From: JABAAE01 sp905480545
GTDB taxonomy: Bacteria > Planctomycetota > Planctomycetia > Pirellulales > Pirellulaceae
DNA length: 64,000 nucleotides
Direction: 5' to 3'
Assembly: GCA_943788025.1 (NCBI GenBank)
Contig: CALSOR010000004.1
Coordinates: 558,001-622,000 of the forward strand
Shown here: one piece after another, positions 36,061-44,109 of the stretch
Numbering within the stretch: the stretch's first letter is position 1
How the letters are laid out: each line of letters opens with the position of its first letter
Program-made: the position numbers and the translations under genes
The notes under the pieces: generated by a model
Seen by the model: only the letters and a program-made list of their open reading frames with translations
Database searches by the model: none
Told to the model about the DNA's origin: nothing

Positions 36061-37977
36061 TCAATCATCCATCATGCCAGTTTCCCACACCGACTGATAC
36101 GCGTTTCTCGATTCGAAGTACTCGACCAACTCCTTGAAAAAATCATGGCTGGAGAGCGTTGCAGAATCTCCGATTATGATTAGCTTTCGTTTCGCACGTG
36201 TCATCGCCACGTTCATTCGGCGTTCATCCTTGAGAAAGCCAATTTCGCCATTGGCGTTACTACGGACCATTGAGAGGATGACAGCTTCTTTTTCACGCCC
36301 CTGAAATCCGTCCACCGTATCAATTTCAACATCCGGGTTGGGATTGATTGATTTGATGTATCGTGTTTGAGCCGCGTAAGGAACGATCACTGCGATGTCC
36401 TCTTGCTGCACTCCACTTTCGATTAATTGATTGCAAAGACGAATCACCAGCCTAGCCTCCTCAGGATTCCGCTTGCTTTCTCCTTCGGGCTCCAACTCTT
36501 CATTCCAATCGGCACCAGCGGTATCAATAAAAGCAATTGGTGAGTGAGTCAGATCCGTCTCGTCTACAGACTCAAAATCTGAAAGCAGATGTGAGCTCAC
36601 CGTCGAATGCCCGACAAGTCGATTTTCGTAAAAACAGTTCGAAGAAAAAGCCATGATCTGATCGTGCATGCGATACTGAACTTCTAGCAGTTGAGTACAT
36701 TCGGATGGCAACAAACGCGTGGCTCGTTCCATCAGACTAAGATCAAAACCCTCTCGCGCGGCTTCCGTGGAAACGACCGTCGGGGGAAGTTGGCAATGAT
36801 CACCAGACAACACAAATCGCTCGGCAAAAGCGATCGGCAACCAACAGCCCGGCTCAACGCTTTGGCAAGCCTCATCAATTACGCATACATCGAACCTCAA
36901 ATCCCGTATTAGGTTTTCATCAAAAGTCGTGGTCCCACAAATACAATCCGCGTTGCCTAAAATATGATCGACCGCTTGTTGCTCAAGTAACTTGACGTAC
37001 GACCGCAGACGTTTGGCTTCATCCCGCAAACCTCTCTTCTGTCCAAACGCCGGTTTCGCTCGAGTAAACCTTTCCGCTTGCCGGTAGAGAGAGTCGATCT
37101 CGCGTTGCATTTCGCGGATCACGGACATGTTTTCATGTTTTTCAACCAAGCTGTCCAAAGAACAGTTCCGCAGACGTTCGGTAATTCGAGCCGAATGCCC
37201 AACGCGAACCACTCTTTGCTTCAAACCCACCAACTTCTCAACCAGATTATCCACCGCAGTATTGCTCGGCGCACATGCCAGAACCTTGTCGCCCCGAAAA
37301 ATCGACTGAACGATTAACTCGACAACCGTTGTTGTCTTACCCGTACCTGGCGGACCGTGAATGATTGCCACATCTTTTGCCGACAACCCCAACCTCACCG
37401 CAGCCTTTTGGGATTCATTTAAATTAGTGCGAAAATCGATTTTTGATTTTAATTCCTGAAACTGGGGTTCGCGTTCACCCATTGTGATCTCACGCAATTT
37501 CCCCAACCGACCAGTCGCTGACTTGACTCGCTTCACTGCCGACAAATGTCGTTGATGAGTAATGTCATTGCTTGCCAAATCAATTCGGAAGCGATCCCCC
37601 TCAGGAACGTTCGCCAGGGCGACTTGCATTGATCGGTTAGACTTGCGAGAGATCACTCCTTGATTGGCGGAATTCGCCCCCTCGTTTTCAGGAGAGAGCA
37701 CGATTGGTGACCCCACTTTCAGGCGTGTCCACGGCAATGCCAACTGGCGGTTTCGCTTTACCAAAGTGCACAAAACCCGATCACCCAAGCCGCGATCTTG
37801 TTCGGTAATGACTAAATCCAGAATAGCCTCGCCCGTTTTTTCAACCTGTGCCCGGCTTCGTTTTTTCCGTCGCTCGATTAATCGTTGCTTTTCGGCCTCC
37901 TGCTCCATTTTGATCCAGCGTTTGAATTGGTCAAAATGAGCATCCGTTTGGTTTGGCAAGGTACTTTTGTCTTTCAA
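36061..37977 (-). CDS. superfamily 1 helicase, UPF1/IGHMBP2-like
   Basis: A 638-residue SF1B helicase. An N-terminal coiled segment and 1B barrel (GLGDRVLCTLVKRNRQ) precede RecA domains with motif I GPPGTGKTTTVVEL, motif II DEACQSVEPG, motif III LSGDHCQLPPTV, motif V VDGFQGREKEAVILSMVRSN and motif VI MNVAMTRAKRKLIIIGD. This is the IGHMBP2 (SMUBP-2)/UPF1 group that unwinds RNA or DNA 5' to 3'. No nuclease domain is fused. It is the last gene of a probable three-gene minus-strand unit (stop of the previous gene 55 bp upstream). Confidence 0.92.
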   Translation of the reverse strand: MKDKSTLPNQTDAHFDQFKRWIKMEQEAEKQRLIERRKKRSRAQVEKTGEAILDLVITEQDRGLGDRVLCTLVKRNRQLALPWTRLKVGSPIVLSPENEGANSANQGVISRKSNRSMQVALANVPEGDRFRIDLASNDITHQRHLSAVKRVKSATGRLGKLREITMGEREPQFQELKSKIDFRTNLNESQKAAVRLGLSAKDVAIIHGPPGTGKTTTVVELIVQSIFRGDKVLACAPSNTAVDNLVEKLVGLKQRVVRVGHSARITERLRNCSLDSLVEKHENMSVIREMQREIDSLYRQAERFTRAKPAFGQKRGLRDEAKRLRSYVKLLEQQAVDHILGNADCICGTTTFDENLIRDLRFDVCVIDEACQSVEPGCWLPIAFAERFVLSGDHCQLPPTVVSTEAAREGFDLSLMERATRLLPSECTQLLEVQYRMHDQIMAFSSNCFYENRLVGHSTVSSHLLSDFESVDETDLTHSPIAFIDTAGADWNEELEPEGESKRNPEEARLVIRLCNQLIESGVQQEDIAVIVPYAAQTRYIKSINPNPDVEIDTVDGFQGREKEAVILSMVRSNANGEIGFLKDERRMNVAMTRAKRKLIIIGDSATLSSHDFFKELVEYFESRNAYQSVWETGMMDD

Positions 37978-38032
37978 ATTTTTTACAAGTTGCGTCGCGA
38001 ATCACACAAACCGCTCAGCGTTTAGTGAATGT

Positions 38033-38359
38033 TTAATCGGACAACTGCTCCAGTTCGTCAATTGTTTTCGGCCAATCATTTTTCAGCAATCGCGACAACG
38101 AGCGATCGGCAAGCAATTTACCATCGGCCTGACATCTGGGACAGTAATTGGTTTCGTAGGCGTTACCAATTTCACTAAACAATTCTGGATCCGTTAAAGT
38201 GGATTTCAACGTATGGTTCCGCGTTTTCAACTGGGATCTAAACTCTTCAAACGTCATCTTCAAAACCGCGATGCCGGTGGGAGTAAGGGCAATCAAATCA
38301 TCCTGTTTTGGCAAAACCTGCAAAAAAGCCTCCTTTTTCTGGCCTACTTTGGTCACCAT
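38033..38359 (-). CDS. conserved small protein upstream of the helicase, unknown
   Basis: A 108-residue soluble protein, mixed charge, with a single CPRC pair (YETNYCPRCQADGK) near residue 73. I recognise no family. Its ATG overlaps the TGA of the upstream gene in TGATG, a sign of translational coupling, and it lies 55 bp before the helicase start. A half zinc ribbon or a nucleic-acid-binding adaptor is possible, but this is a guess. Confidence 0.65.
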   Translation of the reverse strand: MVTKVGQKKEAFLQVLPKQDDLIALTPTGIAVLKMTFEEFRSQLKTRNHTLKSTLTDPELFSEIGNAYETNYCPRCQADGKLLADRSLSRLLKNDWPKTIDELEQLSD

Positions 38360-38769
38360 CAGTGTTCGATCATCAAACAGAAACGCAGCCAGATCATTTT
38401 ACTTTTTGGCAACGTCACATCGATTTCCAGTAAAATCGCCCCGCGACCATTTGATGAAAACCAAACAACTGCCATCTTCCAATATCCAGACGATTCGCTT
38501 CCCCAACCGTCAAAACCAATGATCGTTTTCCCAACGTACTCGGAAACATCAGAATCAAAGGTGCGAACAAAAAACGGACTCTTGATCTGAACTGCACCAA
38601 TGCTCACCGCCAATAAAACGCCTAAGCGATGAGAGATACAATTCGATATCAGGAATCGCAGGCATGGATCATCAACAATGACTTCGATGCTTTTAAGGAT
38701 TTCAATATCGCCTATGATAACGTGTCTAATAGAATTGGTTGCCGAAAAATCACGTTCGAAAACGCTCAT
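38359..38769 (-). CDS. hypothetical protein, first gene of the helicase unit
   Basis: A 136-residue protein without signal peptide or long membrane helix, with alternating strand-like segments (RHVIIGDIEILKSIEVIVDD, SEYVGKTIIGFDGW, GAILLEIDVTL). No family is recognised. The frame is open to 38820, but ATG at 38769 avoids overlap with the divergent DJ-1/PfpI gene. The stop is coupled (TGATG) to the next gene, which supports it being real; frames on the other strand across this region look random. Confidence 0.55.
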   Translation of the reverse strand: MSVFERDFSATNSIRHVIIGDIEILKSIEVIVDDPCLRFLISNCISHRLGVLLAVSIGAVQIKSPFFVRTFDSDVSEYVGKTIIGFDGWGSESSGYWKMAVVWFSSNGRGAILLEIDVTLPKSKMIWLRFCLMIEH

Positions 38770-38801
38770 TCGTAGCCATCCCACCGCTTTTAAAAAAGAC
38801 C

Positions 38802-39332
38802 ATGCTTGAAGACCTCCCACTTAAAAACAAACGCGTGCTCATGTTCACGGGCGATATCTATGAAGACCTTGAGTTGTGGTATCCGAAGTATCGCTTGATG
38901 GAGGCAGGAGCCGAAGTCGTTGTTGCGGGCCCCGAAGCCAACACCTTGTATTTAGGAAAAAATGGTTATCCCAATGTTTCCGACGCTAGGATTTCAGAGG
39001 TTCAGGCCAGTTCATATGACGGGCTTGTGGTGCCGGGAGGATTTATGCCGGACAAGCTCCGACGTGACCCTCTCGTTCTGGAGATTGTGCGGCATTTTCA
39101 TGAAAACCAAAAGTGCATCGCTGCGGTTTGTCACGGCGGCTGGATTCCGATTTCGGCAGGAGTTTATCAAGGGGTCCGAGTCACAGGTTCGCCTGGAATC
39201 AAAGACGATTTAGTGAACGCTGGCGCAATCTGGGAAGACGCAGATGTCGTTGTAGATCGACATTTTGTTTGCAGCCGAAAACCGGATGATTTACCAGCGT
39301 TTTGCAGGGAGATCATCCGACTGATGGCCTAA
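38802..39332 (+). CDS. DJ-1/PfpI family glutamine amidotransferase-like protein
   Basis: A 176-residue protein of the DJ-1/PfpI superfamily, whose members act as deglycases, chaperones or peptidases. It shows RVLMFTGDIYEDLELWYP at the N-terminus (the conserved acidic residue is in YEDLE) and the nucleophile elbow AAVCHGGW with its Cys and His. The segment DGLVVPGGFMPDKLR is also typical. ATG at 38802 gives the family length; the longer frame from 38739 adds a non-conserved tail. It is divergent from the helicase unit, so the shared promoter region is only about 30 bp if both starts are right. Confidence 0.85.
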   Translation: MLEDLPLKNKRVLMFTGDIYEDLELWYPKYRLMEAGAEVVVAGPEANTLYLGKNGYPNVSDARISEVQASSYDGLVVPGGFMPDKLRRDPLVLEIVRHFHENQKCIAAVCHGGWIPISAGVYQGVRVTGSPGIKDDLVNAGAIWEDADVVVDRHFVCSRKPDDLPAFCREIIRLMA

Positions 39333-39482
39333 TTACATCATTGTGGGGCATTGGCTACCTGCGATTGATTCTTTTTCATTCCACCAAAAAAGTGTATGAT
39401 GCGGGACTTGTTGTTGGATTTACAGGCCAATGACCCGTGTAAGCAAAAAACTAGCACTGAAAAAATACGACGGAAGCAAAAA

Positions 39483-39881
39483 ATGAGCGACGGAAAAGTC
39501 CGGGCCAAAGTCCACTTAATCGAAGAAACCAAAACCTACGGGCAAAAAGGCTTTCGCAAACGCCTTGTTGTGCTTGAACAAGAAAAGGGGCGTTTCGAAA
39601 ACTTCATTCCGATCGAGTTCATTCAGGACGATTGTGACAGCGCCGATGAATTAAAGGTTGGTGACGAAATCGAAGTTTCTTACCGTCTCAGCGGTCGTCG
39701 TTGGCAAAAAGACAGCCAAAGTGAAGCGAAATTTTTTCTGAATCTGGAAGCGGTCGATTTTCAAATCATGGGTGCTGGATCGAGTGGAGGCTCGAAACCA
39801 AACGCATCGGCACCCCCAGCCAACGCGAATGACGCTTTCAGCGAAGCGGCGTCCGTAGACGAAGAAGACATCCCGTTTTAA
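39483..39881 (+). CDS. DUF3127 OB-fold-like protein with SSB-type acidic tip
   Basis: A 132-residue protein. The first 95 residues match the DUF3127 family (KVHLIEETKTYGQKGFRKRL, RFENFIPIEF), which is known mainly from Bacteroidetes and predicted to be an OB-fold related to single-stranded DNA-binding protein. A Gly/Ser/Ala/Pro linker leads to the C-terminus EEDIPF, the same type of acidic tip by which SSB recruits replication and repair partners. ATG at 39483 has GGAAG 5 bases upstream; the frame opens earlier at 39396. DNA binding is inferred, not shown. Confidence 0.8.
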   Translation: MSDGKVRAKVHLIEETKTYGQKGFRKRLVVLEQEKGRFENFIPIEFIQDDCDSADELKVGDEIEVSYRLSGRRWQKDSQSEAKFFLNLEAVDFQIMGAGSSGGSKPNASAPPANANDAFSEAASVDEEDIPF

Positions 39882-39884
39882 CGG

Positions 39885-39940
39885 CGGTAGCTATGCTCGC
39901 CAAAGCGTGGAGCCCCACCGTCGGGTGACGGTAGCTACGC
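39885..39940. repeat. REP-like palindromic intergenic element
   Basis: The gap after the DUF3127 gene carries CGGTAGCTATGC (39885-39896) and CGGTAGCTACGC (39929-39940) as near-identical direct repeats, with a 5-bp hairpin CCGTC-GGGT-GACGG (39918-39931) between. The look is that of a dispersed extragenic palindrome. Only one copy is in this window, so the repeat nature is inference. Confidence 0.5.
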
Positions 39941-39992
39941 AACGAATCTAACGAAACCCACCTCGCAAATTTCAACGACGCCCACACATAGC

Positions 39993-41663
39993 ATGCTCAA
40001 CAAATACAGCTCACGAATCACGCAACCGAAATCTCAAGGTGCCTCGCAGGCAATGCTTTATGCAACCGGCATGACAGAAGCCGATATGGACAAGGCGCAG
40101 GTCGGCATCGCAAGCGTTTGGTATGACGGAAATCCGTGCAACATGCATCTGAATGTTTTAGCGGACGAAGTGAAAAAGGGCGTGGTTGATTCAGGTTTGG
40201 TCCCTATGCGATTCAATACGATCGGTGTCAGCGACGGCATTTCGATGGGTACTGAGGGGATGAGCTTTTCATTGCAAAGTCGTGATCTAATTGCCGATTC
40301 GATCGAAACAATCATGGGTGCGCAGTGGTACGATGGCCTCGTTGCGTTGCCAGGGTGTGACAAAAACATGCCAGGCTGCCTAATCGCGATGGGACGATTG
40401 AATCGCCCTGCGATCATGGTTTATGGAGGTACGATCAAACCGGGCTTCAGTGGCAAAGACAAGCTGGATATCGTTTCAGCGTTCCAATGTTACGGCCAAT
40501 ATCTTTCTGGTTCCATCGACGAAACCGAACGGTCGACGATCGTCAAAAAAGCTTGTCCGGGTGCAGGTGCTTGCGGCGGAATGTACACCGCCAACACAAT
40601 GGCTAGCGCCATCGAAGCCTTAGGCATGGCGCTCCCCTATAGCTCCTCCATACCGGCGGAGGATCCGGACAAGATGGGGGAATGCATTGCGGCAGGGCAC
40701 GCGATCCTGAACCTCCTTGAAAAAGACATCAAACCTCGCGACATCATGACTCGTCAAGCCTTTGAAAATGCCATGGTATTGATCATGGCGGTGGGCGGAT
40801 CGACGAATGCCGTACTTCACTTGATTGCAATGGCAAGAAGTGTTGACGTCGATTTAACAATTGATGACTTTCAAAAAGTCAGCGACCGAGTCCCATTTAT
40901 TGCCGACCTGAAACCGTCAGGCCTCTACGTCCAAGAGGATTTGCACCGAGTTGGCGGAACCCCGGCGGTCATGAAATACTTATTGGAAAAACAGCTTATC
41001 GATGGCGATTGCCTCACCGTAACCGGAAAAACGATCGCAGAAAACCTCGCAGATCTTCCTGGCCTTGCGGAAAACCAACCAATCATCAAGCCAATTTCTG
41101 ATCCCATCAAAGAAACCGGGCACATTCAAATCCTTCGTGGAACTCTCGCTCCTGAGGGTGCCGTCGCTAAAATCACGGGCAAAGAAGGAATGATGTTTAG
41201 TGGTCCTGCAAAAGTATTTGATTCAGAAGAACTGATGCTGACCGCTCTTGAAGAGAAGAAAATTCAAAAAGGCGATGTCGTTGTGATTCGCTATGAAGGC
41301 CCAAAAGGTGGACCGGGAATGCCAGAAATGTTGACCCCAACTTCGGCCATCATGGGTGCTGGTCTGGGAAGCGATGTCGCCCTGTTAACAGACGGGCGAT
41401 TTTCCGGAGGGTCCCATGGATTCATCGTGGGGCACGTTACGCCAGAAGCTCAAGAAGGTGGCCCGATCGGCCTGATTCGCGACGGAGACGTTATCACCAT
41501 CGACGCAGACACAAACAAATTGGATGTTGATGTCGCTCCGGAAGAAATGGAAAAACGCAGTTCAGCATTCGTCGCTCCACCATTCAAGTCAACTCGCGGA
41601 ACATTGTACAAGTACATCAAAAACGTAAAGAACGCGTCCGAGGGATGCGTTACCGATGAGTAA
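39993..41663 (+). CDS. ilvD: dihydroxy-acid dehydratase
   Basis: A 556-residue Fe-S enzyme of branched-chain amino acid and pantothenate synthesis; it dehydrates 2,3-dihydroxy-isovalerate and 2,3-dihydroxy-3-methylvalerate. Cluster ligands are in ALPGCDKNMPGC and KKACPGAGACGGMYTANTM. Other conserved blocks are TDGRFSGGSHGFIVGHV near the C-terminus and AVGGSTNAVLHLIA. Length fits the family. It is a single gene; no leader peptide or attenuator was seen in the 111-bp upstream gap. Confidence 0.95.
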   Translation: MLNKYSSRITQPKSQGASQAMLYATGMTEADMDKAQVGIASVWYDGNPCNMHLNVLADEVKKGVVDSGLVPMRFNTIGVSDGISMGTEGMSFSLQSRDLIADSIETIMGAQWYDGLVALPGCDKNMPGCLIAMGRLNRPAIMVYGGTIKPGFSGKDKLDIVSAFQCYGQYLSGSIDETERSTIVKKACPGAGACGGMYTANTMASAIEALGMALPYSSSIPAEDPDKMGECIAAGHAILNLLEKDIKPRDIMTRQAFENAMVLIMAVGGSTNAVLHLIAMARSVDVDLTIDDFQKVSDRVPFIADLKPSGLYVQEDLHRVGGTPAVMKYLLEKQLIDGDCLTVTGKTIAENLADLPGLAENQPIIKPISDPIKETGHIQILRGTLAPEGAVAKITGKEGMMFSGPAKVFDSEELMLTALEEKKIQKGDVVVIRYEGPKGGPGMPEMLTPTSAIMGAGLGSDVALLTDGRFSGGSHGFIVGHVTPEAQEGGPIGLIRDGDVITIDADTNKLDVDVAPEEMEKRSSAFVAPPFKSTRGTLYKYIKNVKNASEGCVTDE

Positions 41664-41683
41664 ACTCTTCGACAAGATTGGCT

Positions 41684-41812
41684 GTTGAAGGCATCTGGCC
41701 GTTGAAGCATCGGATCGTTGAAGCATCGGATCGTTCCGCAGAGTGACTCTACGAATGCTTCAGATCATTCCAGGTCACACGAGATCACTCCAGTCCACTC
41801 TAGATCACTCGG
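41684..41812. repeat. two adjacent degenerate minisatellites
   Basis: First, a 16-bp unit GTTGAAGCATCGGATC is present twice exactly (41701-41732) and once in a diverged form before that (41684-41700). Second, a diverged 20-bp unit (AGATCA[T/C]TCCAGGTCACACG) occurs about 2.5 times from 41762 to the stop region of the S4 gene. Both lie in the convergent gap between ilvD and the S4 gene. Confidence 0.8.
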
Positions 41813-42020
41813 GCGGTTCGATACCAACGTCATATTCATCACCATCGATCGAAACGACATCACCGGCCGAAAGCTTCTTTCGTCGGCGAGTTTCGACCTC
41901 TTGATTGACCATCACCAGCCCACTTTGGATCAATTGCTTGGCCTGTCCGCCGGTTGGAACCCCGCAAATCTGCAAAAAGTGATCAAGCCGTATGCTCGGT
42001 CCATTTTCTTCGTCAGTCAT
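41805..42020 (-). CDS. S4 domain RNA-binding protein, YbcJ-like
   Basis: A 71-residue protein that is essentially one S4 domain: IRLDHFLQICGVPTGGQAKQ, then LIQSGLVMVNQEVETRRRKK and GDVVSIDG. This matches the small YbcJ/RqcP-like group that binds structured RNA, often on the ribosome. It is complete and starts with ATG at 42020. The 3' end overlaps the end of a degenerate 20-bp repeat, so its last few residues may have been altered by it. Confidence 0.85.
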   Translation of the reverse strand: MTDEENGPSIRLDHFLQICGVPTGGQAKQLIQSGLVMVNQEVETRRRKKLSAGDVVSIDGDEYDVGIEPPE

Positions 42021-42148
42021 TCGGCTTGATGTGTTGTTGATGTTGAATGCTCAATTAGTCTGGTGTTCATGACCCAGCGGAAACGAAATCCGTTCGAGGA
42101 TTCAACATTTTTCACCGCTTCTCCTTTCTTTTCAAGCTCGGGTACAAA

Positions 42149-43315
42149 TTGCTTTTCAAAAACCGTAGCAGTGATTGCCGCCTTGGACTTTCTATTTTTC
42201 AAAAATCTTTGTTTTTTAGTTTCACGTTCCTAGCGTCGACATTCTCAGCGACGATCGAAATGAAGCACGCGACAGCCCAGACATTTGAACTCAATGTCGC
42301 ATGCCCCTCAAAGTATTGTGTCGCTCGATTCGGCTCGGTTCTTCATGGACCATGCATACTCAACGACTCTTGCGCAACTGGTTCAACCAACCTTTCGAAT
42401 TGTGAGCCAACGCGTCCTCGCATGATCACCAGCCAAGAAATGCTTGCGGATCTTAGTTACAGATTAGACACCCAGTTTGAGGTCCTTTACGCGGACAACG
42501 AAAAAGTCCTCGGCCAAATGACTAACCTTGGTGAATCAACAAGAAACCACGCCAACAAATTAAAAAAACTCGCCGAAGAACTCGAGAGAACTCAAAAAAC
42601 GCAAGCGATGCAAATCAAATTCTTCGAGTCGATGTCCGTTTCGATGAAAAAACTCGCCGCTGAACAAAACAGAGAATTGGCGATCAAGGTTGACCAAAAC
42701 GCAAAGGCTTATCAACAGCACCTAAGACGACTAACCGAACGATCAAGAGCAAGCGAGGCTCGGATCCTCGATGAAATGGACAAGACGTTTGGCGTTGTAA
42801 AAGCAACTTCGGAAGGTCTGGTTGGGGTGATGAAAAAGTCCACCGAAAATACCGAGTCCATTCTCGAGATCATTAGGGAGTCCGACAGTCAATTTGTAAA
42901 AGTCAGGAAGAACCAGGAATATAATGGCGGTCTGATTAAATCGGCAACCAAGAAAATGGGGAAAACGCATCAGTCACTTCTTGATTTCGCAGAAAAAACC
43001 GATGGAAAATTGCGAGCCCTTGAGCACGACAATGAAGCACAGCATGAGCAACTGGGAAACCTCTCCAACGCTTTGACTGACAGCAAAAAAGACTTGGCAG
43101 GAATCAAGAAACAATTGGTTGTTCATTCAGATAAGTCAGACGGACTAATGCGTGCTTTGGAGCATGACCTGAAATCGATAAGTGAACGAATTTCGAATTT
43201 AGAAAAAGCCGAACAGTTACGGCAAAAACAATTGCTCAAACGCTTGGAACGACTTGACCAGATCGAAAAACGGTTAGCCGTCATCGAACCAAAAAAACGC
43301 AAGAAGAAAAAATAA
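42149..43315 (+). CDS. exported coiled-coil protein, unknown
   Basis: Up to 388 residues. A hydrophobic N-terminal segment (LFFSFTFLASTFSA) looks like a signal peptide, then comes a short Cys-containing region with CPSKYC, CILNDSC and CEPTRP (about residues 51-90), then about 280 residues of heptad-rich coiled coil, ending in the basic tail KKRKKKK. The start is uncertain: the frame opens with TTG at 42149, has no good ribosome binding site, and another TTG before the hydrophobic core is possible. I recognise no family. It stands alone. Confidence 0.65.
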   Translation: MLFKNRSSDCRLGLSIFQKSLFFSFTFLASTFSATIEMKHATAQTFELNVACPSKYCVARFGSVLHGPCILNDSCATGSTNLSNCEPTRPRMITSQEMLADLSYRLDTQFEVLYADNEKVLGQMTNLGESTRNHANKLKKLAEELERTQKTQAMQIKFFESMSVSMKKLAAEQNRELAIKVDQNAKAYQQHLRRLTERSRASEARILDEMDKTFGVVKATSEGLVGVMKKSTENTESILEIIRESDSQFVKVRKNQEYNGGLIKSATKKMGKTHQSLLDFAEKTDGKLRALEHDNEAQHEQLGNLSNALTDSKKDLAGIKKQLVVHSDKSDGLMRALEHDLKSISERISNLEKAEQLRQKQLLKRLERLDQIEKRLAVIEPKKRKKKK

Positions 43316-44109
43316 TCTTGCATGCAAATCCATTCGATGCAGTATTCCTGACCAATACCGCAGCGATATTCTCTTTTTGAAATGCATCTTAAAAAGGGCC
43401 GCTAGGCAGACCCGCGAAGCCTAACTTTACCCGCGAAGCGTGTAGAAAAGCTCAGGTTCATTGACATAATTTGATCCTGCCCACTATTTGATCCTGCAAT
43501 TTGATCCTGCAATTTGATCCTGCCCACAATGCAAATGAATACAACGCAAGAGTCATGTGGGGCCGCAGACAGCCACGCCAGATCGAATCGCGCCAACGTC
43601 AGCGGGTCGCCCGCGAAATTTGGCTTCTCTCCTTGCGGAACGTCGTAAGAGTTTCGTTGCCTGACCACTAAATTGACATTTGGACTTGGAAAGTTGTTGA
43701 ATCTCGGTTTCAGTTTTCCAGTTCGCGCAGCAGCGAACGCAAGAGTTGGTTTGAGCTTTTGAGGGACTGGACTTTGGGCTCGGCCTTGGATCGATTAAAA
43801 CGACCACACATGAGGCGTCTGCTCTGAAATCAACGGGTTAAGCAATTGAATGCCTTGCGAACAGTTTTTTGTAGATGAACCGCATCACTTTGTCCGGCGG
43901 TTGCGTAAAGAGTGGATAGAAAACGCTCAGCGGGATGTGGCCATTGCGACGAGCAGTGTCGTTTACCGACATGATCTTCGCCAACCGCTGTCCCAATTAA
44001 CTGGACCTGTTCCCGTTTACTGTTTGTCCCTGTTTACTGTTAGCAAATAGTATGATCGATGCAATTCCGCAATGCATACAATAAGGAGATTGACAAACGG
44101 GTGCCGACG
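43316..44109. other. gene-free patch with short direct repeats
   Basis: A gap of 794 bp, the largest in the window. It contains four copies of ATTTGATCCTGC with spacings of 13-16 bp (43469-43525), a doubled CCCGCGAAGC (43411-43438) and a doubled CTGTT-type unit with GTTTACTGTT (44013-44041). Frames on both strands (43402-43668 minus, 43553-43807 minus, 43850-44050 plus) have no recognisable domain. It reads like remnants of repetitive or mobile DNA, but no transposase homology could be identified. Confidence 0.5.
43469..43525. repeat. ATTTGATCCTGC tandem units
   Basis: Four occurrences of [A]TTTGATCCTGC in a row: two spaced by exactly 13 bp with unit ATTTGATCCTGCA, and the outer two followed by CCAC. 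No stop-free protein or hairpin is associated. Confidence 0.8.

Noticed and set aside
36061..37977. Fused nuclease or AddAB/RecB-like defence helicase
   Set aside because: No nuclease motif; motifs are of the UPF1/IGHMBP2 type.
38739..38801. Longer start for the DJ-1/PfpI gene
   Set aside because: The added residues are not family-like and would overlap the divergent gene start.
43402..43807. Minus-strand frames in the gene-free patch
   Set aside because: They overlap one another, contain short direct repeats and show no domain or ribosome binding site.
43850..44050. Plus-strand 66-codon frame that looks slightly transposase-like
   Set aside because: No motif could be named, and both ends run into repeats.
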